Source: Muribaculum sp. (lineage in GTDB: Bacteria > Bacteroidota > Bacteroidia > Bacteroidales > Muribaculaceae). Taken from it: a stretch of 50,493 bases of DNA. Below are positions 35,285-43,767 of this stretch, piece after piece. Positions within the stretch are counted from its first letter, which is position 1. Each line of letters starts with the position of its first letter. Below the pieces are notes generated by a model. That model ran no database searches. It was not told the origin of the DNA and saw only the letters and a program-made list of their open reading frames with translations. The translations under genes and the position numbers were made by a program. The DNA lies in NCBI GenBank assembly GCA_023664085.1, contig JAMPGE010000011.1, positions 1 through 50,493 on the forward strand, given 5' to 3'.

Positions 35285-36597
35285 GGTTGTTTAGTTTGAG
35301 TTTTATAATATTCGTAAAGTATGTCTTCTATTGGTTGTTTGGTTTCACCCTTATAGATTGAACACAAATCATGTTTGGTTTGTTCGTATTTATTTTCCAA
35401 TCGTTTCTTCGGGCAGCCTCCGGAGCAAATGGGCAGAAGGGCGCATCCTGTACATTTTGGATCGTCCAAACAGTGGGAATCCAACATAAATCTATGGATA
35501 AGCGATTCATTGTCAAAAGATTTGCCCAAAATATTTCCAACTGTTTTATCATAGTTGCCCACATGTTCCCAGCACTTATATATTTCACCTTTTGGGCCAA
35601 TTATATAGGAGGACAAGTGCGTAGCCGAGCATCCTTTGTGACAATAGTGAGGATAGCCCCTGTCATCGCTGCCATTGCTCCAAATCCTTTTGTAAAATTT
35701 CAGATGGTCTTCAGATGAAAAGAATGTCTCATTCTCGCAACCGTTATTTGCACGGAGCACACCCGGGTAGATCTGAATATTCCTGTCTGCAAATCTCTTC
35801 CCTATGGCTTCCTGAAGTGAGAAATAGTCATTCCAATTGGAGTTGTCTACATTGACTCTTAATGAGATATTGGTATCGGGGAAAGCGGAAGAGAAGGATT
35901 CTATATTGTCAAGGATAATATCGAAAGTGCCACTTCCATCCGCAAAGAATCTTTTGGAATTATGGTTTTCCCTGTCTCCATCAAGCGTAATTTGCACACT
36001 GTTCAATGGGAAGTTACGGAAAATCGATAAGATTTGCGGAGATATCAATGTGCCATTGCTGATCATTGAATGATTTGTCACATCTATTCCATCAATGGAA
36101 TACAACTTTGGCAACAGATATGAAATTATATCCGCTCCGATTAAAGGCTCTCCTCCGTACCAACATAAATGAAGTTTGGAGGAATTTTGATGAGACTTTA
36201 TAAATTCAATTATTTTATCGGCTATCTCCTTGGTCATGATGCCTGTCGGTTTTGTTTGTTCAAAACAATACGGGCATCGTAAGTTGCAACTGATAGTAGG
36301 TACAATTGTCATACCTATAGTCACCGGAGAAAATCCTGAAGAATAAAATAAAGTTTTTTCTTTCCTTATATATTCGTCGTCCTCTTCTTCACTGGTCAAT
36401 ATTTTCGCATCTACGAGTGGCTTTATTCTGTTAAATAGATTTTCTGCAGAAGTTGCGGGGCACACATTTAGCTTTAGAATCTCATCGTATACATCTTTCT
36501 TAACTTCATAAAAATTACATGATTGGGTAAGAAAGATAAGATGATGACCTTCTCGTATAAAGGGGATCGCATATCGTGAGAGTCTAAGTGTTTCCAT
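35281..36597 (-). CDS. Radical SAM/SPASM peptide maturase
   Basis: A 438-residue enzyme. I chose ATG 36595-36597 (METLRLSRYAIPF); the apparent 32-residue N-terminal extension is translated promoter sequence. The radical SAM cluster motif CxxxCxxC is NLRCPYCFEQ with preceding TISC (residues about 115-130), binding a 4Fe-4S cluster. The SAM-contact region WYGGEPLIGA and the NGT/ITLDGDRE stretches follow. The C-terminal SPASM part has Cys clusters CHKGCSA, CWEHVG, CTGCALLPICSGGC and a last C near residue 415, giving auxiliary iron-sulfur clusters, as in sactipeptide and ranthipeptide maturases. The N-terminal 90 residues probably include a RRE-like or leader-binding region (FIREGHHLIFLTQSCNFYEV). 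It is the first gene of the operon and overlaps the precursor by 4 nt. Confidence 0.93.
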   Translation of the reverse strand: METLRLSRYAIPFIREGHHLIFLTQSCNFYEVKKDVYDEILKLNVCPATSAENLFNRIKPLVDAKILTSEEEDDEYIRKEKTLFYSSGFSPVTIGMTIVPTISCNLRCPYCFEQTKPTGIMTKEIADKIIEFIKSHQNSSKLHLCWYGGEPLIGADIISYLLPKLYSIDGIDVTNHSMISNGTLISPQILSIFRNFPLNSVQITLDGDRENHNSKRFFADGSGTFDIILDNIESFSSAFPDTNISLRVNVDNSNWNDYFSLQEAIGKRFADRNIQIYPGVLRANNGCENETFFSSEDHLKFYKRIWSNGSDDRGYPHYCHKGCSATHLSSYIIGPKGEIYKCWEHVGNYDKTVGNILGKSFDNESLIHRFMLDSHCLDDPKCTGCALLPICSGGCPKKRLENKYEQTKHDLCSIYKGETKQPIEDILYEYYKTQTKQP

Positions 36598-36617
36598 GTA
36601 TATATCCAAATTTGACA

Positions 36618-36648
36618 CAAATATACAAAAAATAAAAAAAATTACAAA
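36618..36648 (-). promoter_or_regulatory. Promoter of the RiPP operon
   Basis: On the minus strand TTTG (36645-36648), 19 nt, TATATTTG (36618-36625): a full match to the Bacteroidetes promoter, ending 21 bp before the maturase ATG, which supports the shorter start. Confidence 0.8.
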
Positions 36649-36787
36649 AATTCTAAAATACGGAACCAGACTGGAATAAGACGAAGTTCCCATTTATAAG
36701 TTTAATTACCGGATATTCAAATTCGAAATAAAAAATCAAAACATCTATTGGAAATAATCCCATAAACGACCATAAACTTTTAAATCT

Positions 36788-36809
36788 CAACTTTCGCTTG
36801 CGAAAGTTG
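36788..36809. repeat. Perfect 10-bp-arm palindrome upstream of the RiPP operon
   Basis: CAACTTTCGC (36788-36797), TT, GCGAAAGTTG (36800-36809). Its centre is about 150 nt upstream of the RiPP -33 element. The rest of the 36650-37003 interval is AT-rich with no gene recognised. It could be an operator or a dispersed REP-like repeat. Confidence 0.55.
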
Positions 36810-37003
36810 AATTAATTTAGAGATATTAGTACTGGCAGTGTTGTTAACTTATTGGTAATAAATTAAAAATAAAATTTATTAACAGGTATGTATAATATAA
36901 TTGAAGGAATAGCGTTATAAATATGTAACCACAGTGATGGTTGTGGCATACGCTGAGTCTTTTCAAATGCTTGGCTAATACCAATTCTTAAATCTATTTG
37001 CCT

Positions 37004-37156
37004 ATGCCAAACAATTCCTTCAATTCCCTCCGTACAGAGGTTAAATCAAAAGATATGTGTAGTCCAAAACGTTCGTCAATCGATTTCATACGCCAGTTTG
37101 CAAGGGCCTGCAGTTACAGTCGCCGCCAGCCTCTCGGCAATATCATTCTTAATTGA
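37004..37156 (+). CDS. Small conserved protein of the FIxQFARx family
   Basis: A 50-residue reading frame from ATG 37004 to TGA 37154-37156. The C-terminal half (IDFIRQFARACSYS, then PLGNIILN) matches a pattern I know from many tiny Bacteroidales proteins, FI(K/R)QFAR followed by a short loop and a final L-N. The N-terminal half is polar (MPNNSFNSLRTEVKSKD). The function of that family is unknown. Codon use and the following hairpin at 37187-37220 support a real gene rather than a chance frame. It is positioned alone upstream of the TPR gene. It would be missed by length cut-offs. Confidence 0.55.
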   Translation: MPNNSFNSLRTEVKSKDMCSPKRSSIDFIRQFARACSYSRRQPLGNIILN

Positions 37157-37186
37157 TCGGAAGTCACGTATCAACTTAGTCTACTC

Positions 37187-37220
37187 AAAACCCTCTTTGC
37201 CCCTCGGGCAAGAGGGTTTT
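37187..37220 (+). terminator. Terminator after the small FIRQFARA gene
   Basis: Arms AAAACCCTCTTTGCCC and GGGCAAGAGGGTTTT with one bulged T, loop CTC. It has T-rich flanks on both sides. Confidence 0.8.
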
Positions 37221-37250
37221 CTGAATAGTTCATCATAAGAGCCTGCCTTT

Positions 37251-38147
37251 ATGAATTCAATCCGCTTAATGTTGTCTCTGTTAATTTTGTATCCGTTGAT
37301 ATCGGCTTTAGGAAACGTCGCTGCATCATCAGCCGCAGATGAACCCTCTTCCATTCAACATGAGCCTCAGACCTCCTATATACAATATGCGGACTCTGCC
37401 CAGAAATTTATGGACAAAGCGCAGTGGACTGATGCTTCCCGGTGTATCAACGCCGCTCTCAAGGCTCAGCCGGCCAGTCCGACAAATCCAATGCTGTTCG
37501 CCAACCTTGGAATATGCCAGACCGAACTCGGACAATATAATGATGCCCTCAGAAGTTTTGAAATAGCACTGATTAAAAATCCCGATTCTCCCAAGATTCT
37601 CACCAACCGGGCCCGCACGCATATATATGTCGGTAATGACTCCGATGCCATCTCTGATCTGACAAGGGCACTCGCTTGCGATTCCATATATACAAGAGCT
37701 CTTTTTATGCGTTCTTCCCTGCTTATGAAAATGTCGAGACTTGAGGAGGCGGAAGCGGATTTGAATGTCTTGGCCCGACATGGCCTGGCAGACGCCAATG
37801 TTCTCGCCTCGCTCGGAAGATGCGCTTCCGTCCGTGGTGATATCAAAGAGTCACAACGTCTTTTTTCTCAGGCCCTCCGGGAAGGTCCGGAACCTGATAC
37901 GTATGTCATCATTGCCGTGGAGCAGATCAATAATAATCTCTTGAATGAAGCAGAAGAGACAGTTTATCAGGGTATTAAAGACTTTCCACGAGAAGGTGAA
38001 CTGTATTTGGTGAGAGCTCTGCTGCATCGACGTCGCTTCCAAAACAACGAAGCGGAAATCGACAAAAAAATTGCAATGGAATACGGTGTTGAATCTCAAA
38101 TCATTGAAAGTTTTTTCCCGGGAGAACCCCTCCCCCGGCGCAAATAA
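37251..38147 (+). CDS. Exported tetratricopeptide-repeat protein
   Basis: A 298-residue protein beginning with a signal peptide (LMLSLLILYPLISALGNVAAS). The remainder is a series of TPR-like helical pairs, about six, each 34 residues: for example ANLGICQTELGQYNDALRSF, then NRARTHIYVGNDSDAISDL and ASLGRCASVRGDIKESQRLF. TPR arrays bind other proteins, here in the periplasm. There is no enzyme domain. It is followed by the HU-CCDC81/SPOR gene after a fresh promoter, so it is probably monocistronic. The partner is unknown. Confidence 0.8.
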   Translation: MNSIRLMLSLLILYPLISALGNVAASSAADEPSSIQHEPQTSYIQYADSAQKFMDKAQWTDASRCINAALKAQPASPTNPMLFANLGICQTELGQYNDALRSFEIALIKNPDSPKILTNRARTHIYVGNDSDAISDLTRALACDSIYTRALFMRSSLLMKMSRLEEAEADLNVLARHGLADANVLASLGRCASVRGDIKESQRLFSQALREGPEPDTYVIIAVEQINNNLLNEAEETVYQGIKDFPREGELYLVRALLHRRRFQNNEAEIDKKIAMEYGVESQIIESFFPGEPLPRRK

Positions 38148-38174
38148 ACATTTTCCAGTGACGATTTTTATTTA

Positions 38175-38182
38175 TATCTTTG
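38175..38182 (+). promoter_or_regulatory. -7 box before the HU-CCDC81/SPOR gene
   Basis: TATCTTTG, a full TAnnTTTG match, about 85 nt upstream of the start codon. No ideal -33 is seen. Confidence 0.6.
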
Positions 38183-38267
38183 CAATGAATTTTGAGGACA
38201 GACATAGAAATAATCCTCCTCGGAATTCCCGGAGATTTTTCGTCAGGACATTTAATACAGCTTAAAA

Positions 38268-39329
38268 TTGGATTCAGTCACATCTCACATAGAATATTTG
38301 ATGCGTTATCACGACTGCGTGATATTGCCCGGACTCGGAGCCTTGATAGCTTCGGGAAAGCCGGCGCATTACGATGAGATAAGTGGCATATTCCATCCGC
38401 CTTTGCGCCAAGTATGTTTCAATGGCGCGGTAAGCAACGATGACGGACTCCTTGTAGACTCCATCCGCAGGCGCGGAAACATCAGTTTTGAAGAAGCACG
38501 CTCACTTATGCAGCGTCAGCTTCATACAATCCGCATCACTCTTGAAAGAGACTCAGAGGTGACACTTGGCAAAGTGGGTACCCTGCGTCGCGATTCGGAA
38601 GGCAACGTCAGCTTCCATCCTTTCCGCACTTCGGAGCAAATGATGGAAGAGATGGGATATTTCCCTCTTGACATGATTCAGAATGGCAATGAGGGAGAGA
38701 AACCGTCGCGAGAATCGGCACTTGTCGCTACCCGGACAACTGCTACGCAGTCCCAATCGGATGCGGAATGTAAGGAAAGCGTGCTGACCGCAGACGTGGC
38801 TGAATATAATATAGAGGAAGAAGAGGAGCCGACTTCATGCAGCAATGCCGCATCTACAGAAGGCATCCGGAAACGCAACGGCTACTACATAATTGCCATC
38901 AATAAGACGTTGGCACATGTGGCCGTGGCAATAATGGCGGTGCTTGCACTGACACTACCCTTCCTCATTCCCCACACCGATACGGGCGAACGCAGAGTTG
39001 AGGCATCTGTCGTGCCTGTCAACACCCTTGCTGAAAATAAAAGTGAGGATACGTTGCCGAATGTTGCAGACTACAAAGGACCGAAATCTGAAAATGATGC
39101 CGAGCAAGGAGAATGTCATCTTGTGGTAGGCACCTTCGGCAGCAAAGAAGAGGCAGCCAGATTTATGGAGATGCACACCGAAAGCCCATGGGGTCTACGA
39201 GCAATCGAAAATAAAGGAAAAACTATGGTGGTGGCGGCGAGTTCCGTAGATCAAGAGGCATTACTCTCATTGTCAACGGATAAAGGCTTCAAAAAGGAAT
39301 ATTCCGCGTCGTGGGTTTGGCATCGCTGA
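38268..39329 (+). CDS. HU-CCDC81 and SPOR domain protein
   Basis: A 353-residue membrane protein typical of Bacteroidetes. The N-terminal 120 residues form the CCDC81-like HU fold (SHIEYLMRYHDCVILPGLGALIAS, then TLGKVGTLRRDSEGNVSFHPF). A disordered acidic stretch follows, then one membrane helix (THVAVAIMAVLALTLPFLI region, near residue 215-235) and a C-terminal SPOR domain (residues about 280-350, CHLVVGTFGSKEEAARFMEM), which binds denuded peptidoglycan strands. The combination suggests a cytoplasmic DNA- or protein-binding head tied to the cell wall, probably in division. The TTG at 38268 is taken as the start because family members begin just before this SHIEYL motif; the next ATG (residue 12) would cut into the fold. 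Confidence 0.88.
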   Translation: MDSVTSHIEYLMRYHDCVILPGLGALIASGKPAHYDEISGIFHPPLRQVCFNGAVSNDDGLLVDSIRRRGNISFEEARSLMQRQLHTIRITLERDSEVTLGKVGTLRRDSEGNVSFHPFRTSEQMMEEMGYFPLDMIQNGNEGEKPSRESALVATRTTATQSQSDAECKESVLTADVAEYNIEEEEEPTSCSNAASTEGIRKRNGYYIIAINKTLAHVAVAIMAVLALTLPFLIPHTDTGERRVEASVVPVNTLAENKSEDTLPNVADYKGPKSENDAEQGECHLVVGTFGSKEEAARFMEMHTESPWGLRAIENKGKTMVVAASSVDQEALLSLSTDKGFKKEYSASWVWHR

Positions 39330-39368
39330 TGAAAAAAAACAAAAAAAAGTAAATTTTTTTCTAAAAAA

Positions 39369-39400
39369 TTTGCACGGTTCGAAAAATGGTTGTAACTTTG
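39369..39400 (+). promoter_or_regulatory. Promoter of the tRNA-Gly/Gly/Leu cluster
   Basis: TTTG (39369-39372), 20 nt, TAACTTTG (39393-39400), about 60 nt upstream of the first tRNA. Confidence 0.8.
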
Positions 39401-39460
39401 CAACGTCAAAAGGGAAAGACGGAGGTCTTCCGGCTCGAAAGAGCAGCAAAATGAAAGAAT

Positions 39461-39536
<76 letters not shown>

Positions 39537-39595
39537 ATCGAACAATGAAATATTAACTGCAGAGTTCTCTTCTCAACCCATGCAAAATCGCAAAT

Positions 39596-39671
<76 letters not shown>

Positions 39672-39689
39672 ATATCTCTGCAGATGAAT

Positions 39690-39774
39690 GTCTAGGTGGC
39701 GGAATTGGTAGACGCGCTACTTTGAGGGGGTAGTGGCCGTATTGGCCGTGTGAGTTCGAGTCTCATCCTGGACA
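39690..39774 (+). tRNA. tRNA-Leu (anticodon GAG)
   Basis: Acceptor GTCTAGG/CCTGGAC with discriminator A, anticodon loop TTGAGGG, a long variable arm (TGGCCGTATTGGCCG) that forms its own stem as in class II tRNAs, and T arm TGAGTTCGAGTCTCA. CCA is not encoded. Confidence 0.93.
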
Positions 39775-39778
39775 CTTG

Positions 39779-39823
39779 AAAGGCAAGATTTCAGATCATA
39801 ATCCGAAATCTTGCCTTTTTTGT
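39779..39823 (+). terminator. Terminator of the tRNA cluster
   Basis: 14-bp arms AAAGGCAAGATTTC (39779-39792) and GAAATCTTGCCTTT (39805-39818), then a T run. Confidence 0.9.
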
Positions 39824-40193
39824 TTATGTATTCCCCATACTCCCTCCCCTTTTGTAATCTCAGACCTCAGATCTCAGATCTCTATTTCAAATCTCAACCT
39901 TTACCTCTTACCTCTTACCTCTTATCACCTTTCATGTTTCAACTTTTATAATCTATGCGTATTTTTTTCTTTCTCTTTTCACCTTGCTTGCCGCCCATTT
40001 TGCCAATGCTGGGGAGCAACTGATGCTTACGGTGAAACTCTTCATGGCTCCGTCCATAGCTTCGCTGCCAGGAATCTCTCCATGACAGTAGAGAACACTT
40101 GAAATTTTCCTCCAGTCGAAATCTTTTTAAGCGTTTGAGGAAAAGTAAGATACTGTAAAAGCAAAAAAAATTTGTAAAAAGACACGAAAAAAT
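39824..40193. other. Intergenic region between the tRNA-Leu terminator and the tRNA-Ala promoter
   Basis: About 370 bp without a gene. It contains short tandem units TTACCTC (about 39900-39920) and repeated ATCTCAGA-like words (39860-39895), i.e. simple-sequence drift. No RNA fold was recognised. Confidence 0.5.
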
Positions 40194-40224
40194 TTTGCCG
40201 GAAAGAAAAAATGACTTAACTTTG
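40194..40224 (+). promoter_or_regulatory. Promoter of tRNA-Ala
   Basis: TTTG (40194-40197), 19 nt, TAACTTTG (40217-40224), 13 nt before the tRNA. Confidence 0.8.
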
Positions 40225-40237
40225 CAATCGAAAACAA

Positions 40238-40310
40238 GGGGCATTAGCTCATCTGGTAGAGCGTTTGACTGGCAGTCAAGAGGTAACGAGTTCGAGTCTC
40301 GTATGCTCCA
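40238..40310 (+). tRNA. tRNA-Ala (anticodon GGC)
   Basis: Acceptor GGGGCAT/ATGCTCC (one G-T pair), discriminator A, anticodon loop CTGGCAG, T arm ACGAGTTCGAGTCTCGT. CCA is not encoded. Confidence 0.93.
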
Positions 40311-40315
40311 CAACG

Positions 40316-40352
40316 GCAGATTTGGAAGAAATTCCGAATCTGCTTCTTTTTT
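40316..40352 (+). terminator. Terminator of tRNA-Ala
   Basis: 10-bp arms GCAGATTTGG (40316-40325) and CCGAATCTGC (40334-40343) with one G-T pair, followed by TTCTTTTTT. Confidence 0.85.
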
Positions 40353-40424
40353 CCTGCCCTCCCTCCAAATATATATATATATATATAGTCGCAGCTGAAA
40401 TTAACAGTCATTGGGATTTTGTAG

Positions 40425-40439
40425 GAAGTTTAAACGTTC
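40425..40439 (+). promoter_or_regulatory. Palindrome in the uvrA leader
   Basis: GAAGTTTAAACGTTC around a TTTAAA centre, similar to the palindromes at 17651 and 26018. A degenerate -7 (GGATTTTG, 40414-40421) ends 3 nt before it. uvrA starts 57 nt downstream. An (AT)8 run lies just upstream (about 40370-40386). Confidence 0.45.
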
Positions 40440-40495
40440 TTTGTGGCATTTTGGTGCATAATTTGCAGTTTGCCTGAGTGAAAGAATAATATGAC

Positions 40496-43333
40496 ATGTC
40501 GAAGAAAAGATATATAGAGGTGAAGGGCGCTCGCGTCAATAACCTTAAAAACATAGATGCAAAGGTGCCTCTGGGGGATTTCACTGTGATTACAGGAGTG
40601 TCCGGTTCCGGCAAATCTTCTCTGGCATTTGATACTCTTTATGCGGAGGGACAGCGAAGATATGTTGAATCATTGTCGGCTTACGCGCGTCAGTTTTTAG
40701 GACGAATGCAGAAACCCGATGCCGACTTCATCAAGGGTCTTCCTCCCGCTATAGCCATCGAGCAGAAGGTGAATACCCGGAACCCAAGAAGTACGGTGGG
40801 TACTTCCACGGAGATTTATGATTACCTGCGGATGCTTTTTGCCCGCGTAGGTCATACGGTTTCCCCCATATCCGGTAGTGAGGTGAAGCGCCATTCCGTG
40901 GAAGACGTCGTAAAGGGTGTATTGTCCTATCCGGAGGGTGCCAGAGCAGCAGTGTTGGTTGATATTTCCCTGCCCGAAGGTAGAAGTTTGCGTCAGCAAC
41001 TTGACATATATGTCAAAGAGGGATACTCACGCCTTGAACGCGACGGTAAATTTCTGGATATAGCCGAGATGCTTCTTGATGAGGACGATAATGCGCTCGA
41101 AGAGAATTTCAAAGGTGCCCGCCTTCTGATCGACCGCCTCAGTATCTCTTTGGACAAAGATGAGCAGTCGCGTCTTACAGACTCGATTGAAACTGCATAT
41201 TTTGAGGGCCACGGACGGTGTATTGTAAAGGTATGGGATAAAGAGGAAGTGAAGATCCTTGAGTACTCCAATAAATTTTCTGCCGACGGCATCGACTTCC
41301 GGGTGCCTTCGGATCTGATGTTTAATTTCAACAATCCCTACGGTGCTTGTGAAGTATGCGAAGGGTTTGGAAAAGTGATGGGTATCAGTGAGGATTTGGT
41401 GATTCCCGATAAAACCCGCTCCGTTTATCAAGACGCCGTGCAATGTTTTCGTGGCGAGAAGATGAGCGAATGGAAGAAATATCTAATCAAGCGTGCCTCA
41501 AACATCGGCTTTCCAATCCATACTCCTTATGCGCAACTTTCTCAGCAGGAGAAAGACATACTCTGGCACGGCACCGGAAATCCCAATAAGATGGGACCGC
41601 GGGACTGGCCCGGCATTGACGGATTCTTCCGATTTGTGGATGAAAATCAGTATAAGATCCAATACCGGGTGATGAAGGCTCGCTACAGGGGACGCACTGT
41701 TTGCCCGAAATGCCACGGCAGCCGTCTGCACGAAGATGTGGAATACGTAAAGGTGGGTGGTAAGTCTATCACCCAGTTGGTGAGAATGCCTGTATCGGAG
41801 TTACAGGGATTTTTCGATACGCTGCAACTTAACACCACCGACGGGAAGACTGCCGAACGCCTGCTCGTAGAAATCCGCAACCGCTTGAGATTTCTTGTGG
41901 AAGTGGGACTGGGATATCTTACGTTGGACCGATTGTCTTCCACTCTTTCCGGCGGGGAGAGTCAGCGCATAAATCTTGCCACTTCTCTCGGATCGGCCCT
42001 TGTAGGGTCGCTTTATATTCTCGATGAGCCTTCAATCGGTCTTCATTCGCGCGATACGGAACGGTTGATCGGAGTGCTGCGCAGACTGCAGAAATCGGGT
42101 AATACCGTAGTGGTGGTGGAACACGACGAGGATATAATGCTTGCCGCGGACCATATTATTGATATCGGTCCTGATGCCGGGCGCCTTGGTGGCAAAATAG
42201 TTTATGAGGGAAATATGCGGACCACTCTTTCCGATCCCAAAGCCCCCCATACTTATACGATAGATTATCTGAGAGGAATACGGAAGATTCCAGTGCCTCG
42301 GATGCGTCGGCCCTGGAAGAAATTTATAGAGGTGACCGGAGCAATGGAAAACAATCTTAAGGACATCGACGTGAAATTTCCATTGGGAGTGATGACGGCG
42401 GTGAGCGGTGTGTCCGGTTCAGGCAAGTCCACCCTTGTAAAAGACATTCTTTACAGGGCCCTTGTGCGTCACCTTGGCGATGCCTGCGATGCTCCGGGCA
42501 GCCATCGTGAACTTAAGGGAGACCTATCGCAGATAGGAGCGGTGGAATTTGTAGATCAAAATCCCATCGGCACTTCATCGCGCAGCAATCCCGCCACCTA
42601 TCTTAAAGCCTATGATGAAATCCGCCGTCTGTTTGCCGACCAGCAATTGTCGCAGCAGATGGGATTCTCGCCTGCCTTCTTCTCTTTCAATACCGAAGGG
42701 GGCCGTTGTGAAGAATGCAAAGGTGAGGGCACCATCACTATCCCCATGCAATTTATGGCCGACATAACAGTGCCGTGCGAAGTGTGTCATGGCCGTAGGT
42801 TCAAGCAGGAGGTTCTCGACGTGGAATTCTTTGGAAAGAATATTCATGATTTTCTTGAGATGACCATCAATGAGGCCATTGAATTTCTGAATGCTCATCC
42901 CGGCACTGTGCAGAACCGCATAATCAAACGTCTGCAGCCCCTGCAGGATGTGGGTCTGGGATATGTGAAGCTCGGACAGTCGTCCTCCACACTCTCTGGC
43001 GGTGAAAGCCAGCGCGTGAAGTTGGCTTACTTCCTTTCTCAGGACAAACAACCCAACACCGTATTTATCTTCGATGAACCCACCACAGGGCTTCATTTCC
43101 ACGATATCTCCACCCTGCTGAAATCTCTTAACAGACTTGTGGAAAACGGCCATACCGTGATAATAATCGAACACAATATGGAGATCATTAAGTCTGCTGA
43201 CTGGATTATAGACGTAGGGCCTGAAGGTGGAGACAAAGGTGGAAATATTGTGGGAGCTGGTACTCCGGAGGATATTGTGAAGATTCCGGCCTCCTACACC
43301 GGCAAATATCTTAAGGAACACCTTGATGAATGA
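40496..43333 (+). CDS. uvrA: Excinuclease ABC subunit A
   Basis: The damage-recognition ATPase of nucleotide excision repair; 945 residues, the normal size. Both ABC modules are complete. The first has Walker A TGVSGSGKSSLAFDTLYAEG near residue 35, and the second SGVSGSGKSTLVKDIL near 640. Signature motifs TLSGGESQRINLA and TLSGGESQRVKLA and two Walker B segments (LYILDEPSIGLH, VFIFDEPTTGLH) are present. Zinc modules are visible as CEVCEGFG, CPKCHGSRL, and CEECKGEG with CEVCHGRRF. The start ATG is 57 nt after a palindromic repeat similar to the one at recJ. The stop overlaps the next gene by 4 nt. A second UvrA paralogue may exist elsewhere, but nothing suggests this is the divergent UvrA2 form. 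Confidence 0.97.
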   Translation: MSKKRYIEVKGARVNNLKNIDAKVPLGDFTVITGVSGSGKSSLAFDTLYAEGQRRYVESLSAYARQFLGRMQKPDADFIKGLPPAIAIEQKVNTRNPRSTVGTSTEIYDYLRMLFARVGHTVSPISGSEVKRHSVEDVVKGVLSYPEGARAAVLVDISLPEGRSLRQQLDIYVKEGYSRLERDGKFLDIAEMLLDEDDNALEENFKGARLLIDRLSISLDKDEQSRLTDSIETAYFEGHGRCIVKVWDKEEVKILEYSNKFSADGIDFRVPSDLMFNFNNPYGACEVCEGFGKVMGISEDLVIPDKTRSVYQDAVQCFRGEKMSEWKKYLIKRASNIGFPIHTPYAQLSQQEKDILWHGTGNPNKMGPRDWPGIDGFFRFVDENQYKIQYRVMKARYRGRTVCPKCHGSRLHEDVEYVKVGGKSITQLVRMPVSELQGFFDTLQLNTTDGKTAERLLVEIRNRLRFLVEVGLGYLTLDRLSSTLSGGESQRINLATSLGSALVGSLYILDEPSIGLHSRDTERLIGVLRRLQKSGNTVVVVEHDEDIMLAADHIIDIGPDAGRLGGKIVYEGNMRTTLSDPKAPHTYTIDYLRGIRKIPVPRMRRPWKKFIEVTGAMENNLKDIDVKFPLGVMTAVSGVSGSGKSTLVKDILYRALVRHLGDACDAPGSHRELKGDLSQIGAVEFVDQNPIGTSSRSNPATYLKAYDEIRRLFADQQLSQQMGFSPAFFSFNTEGGRCEECKGEGTITIPMQFMADITVPCEVCHGRRFKQEVLDVEFFGKNIHDFLEMTINEAIEFLNAHPGTVQNRIIKRLQPLQDVGLGYVKLGQSSSTLSGGESQRVKLAYFLSQDKQPNTVFIFDEPTTGLHFHDISTLLKSLNRLVENGHTVIIIEHNMEIIKSADWIIDVGPEGGDKGGNIVGAGTPEDIVKIPASYTGKYLKEHLDE

Positions 43334-43734
43334 ACGGTATGAGACGGACTCTAAGAAGAATGAACAGTAATATGTGTGGTTTGTTAAGAATATATGGCGT
43401 AGCGATGGCGTTGTTTATGGTCACGATGTTTACCGGCTGTATACATCATCCCACCGACAGCCGCCAAAGTCGTGCCCATGCTTTATATCTTGAAGAGACT
43501 GCGTTGTTGCGTCAGTATATCGACAGCATGAAGCTTGCCCCCGATTCCTTGACGGCAGAGAAGTTGCTTGATGCGTGTCGTGACCGTATGGAATCTTTGA
43601 ATTTTAAATATCCAGTGGATACGGATCTGGAGATGACCGAAGGCGAAAACGACACAATAGCCATCCTTACGGTAAGAATGATGTCGATTCATGATAAGAA
43701 ATTGAATGTGCGCGACACCGTGGTCCATGAATAG
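43330..43734 (+). CDS. Small lipoprotein coupled to uvrA
   Basis: A 134-residue protein with several possible starts (Met 1, 4, 11, 15); the first, at 43330, overlaps the uvrA stop as ATGA. A lipoprotein signal is clear: hydrophobic IYGVAMALFMVTM then the lipobox FTGC. The rest is helical and charged (ALYLEETALLRQYIDSM), ending in ILTVRMMSIHDKKLNVRD. No family recognised. Its coupling to uvrA is more likely positional than functional. It is followed by the phytase gene after a 33-bp gap, so the three may share a transcript. Confidence 0.7.
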   Translation: MNGMRRTLRRMNSNMCGLLRIYGVAMALFMVTMFTGCIHHPTDSRQSRAHALYLEETALLRQYIDSMKLAPDSLTAEKLLDACRDRMESLNFKYPVDTDLEMTEGENDTIAILTVRMMSIHDKKLNVRDTVVHE

Positions 43735-43767
43735 TTACTTAATTCCTTCCAATAATACTGATAAGCC

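Noticed and set aside
36598..36693. Hydrophobic N-terminal extension of the radical SAM protein
   Set aside because: The segment is the translated promoter (TTTG-N19-TATATTTG lies inside it), so the later ATG is the real start.
39939..40313. Minus-strand frame over tRNA-Ala
   Set aside because: It reads the complement of the tRNA and AT-rich spacer; no protein family pattern.
40370..40386. AT microsatellite before uvrA
   Set aside because: Short simple repeat; could vary in length but nothing shows a switching role.
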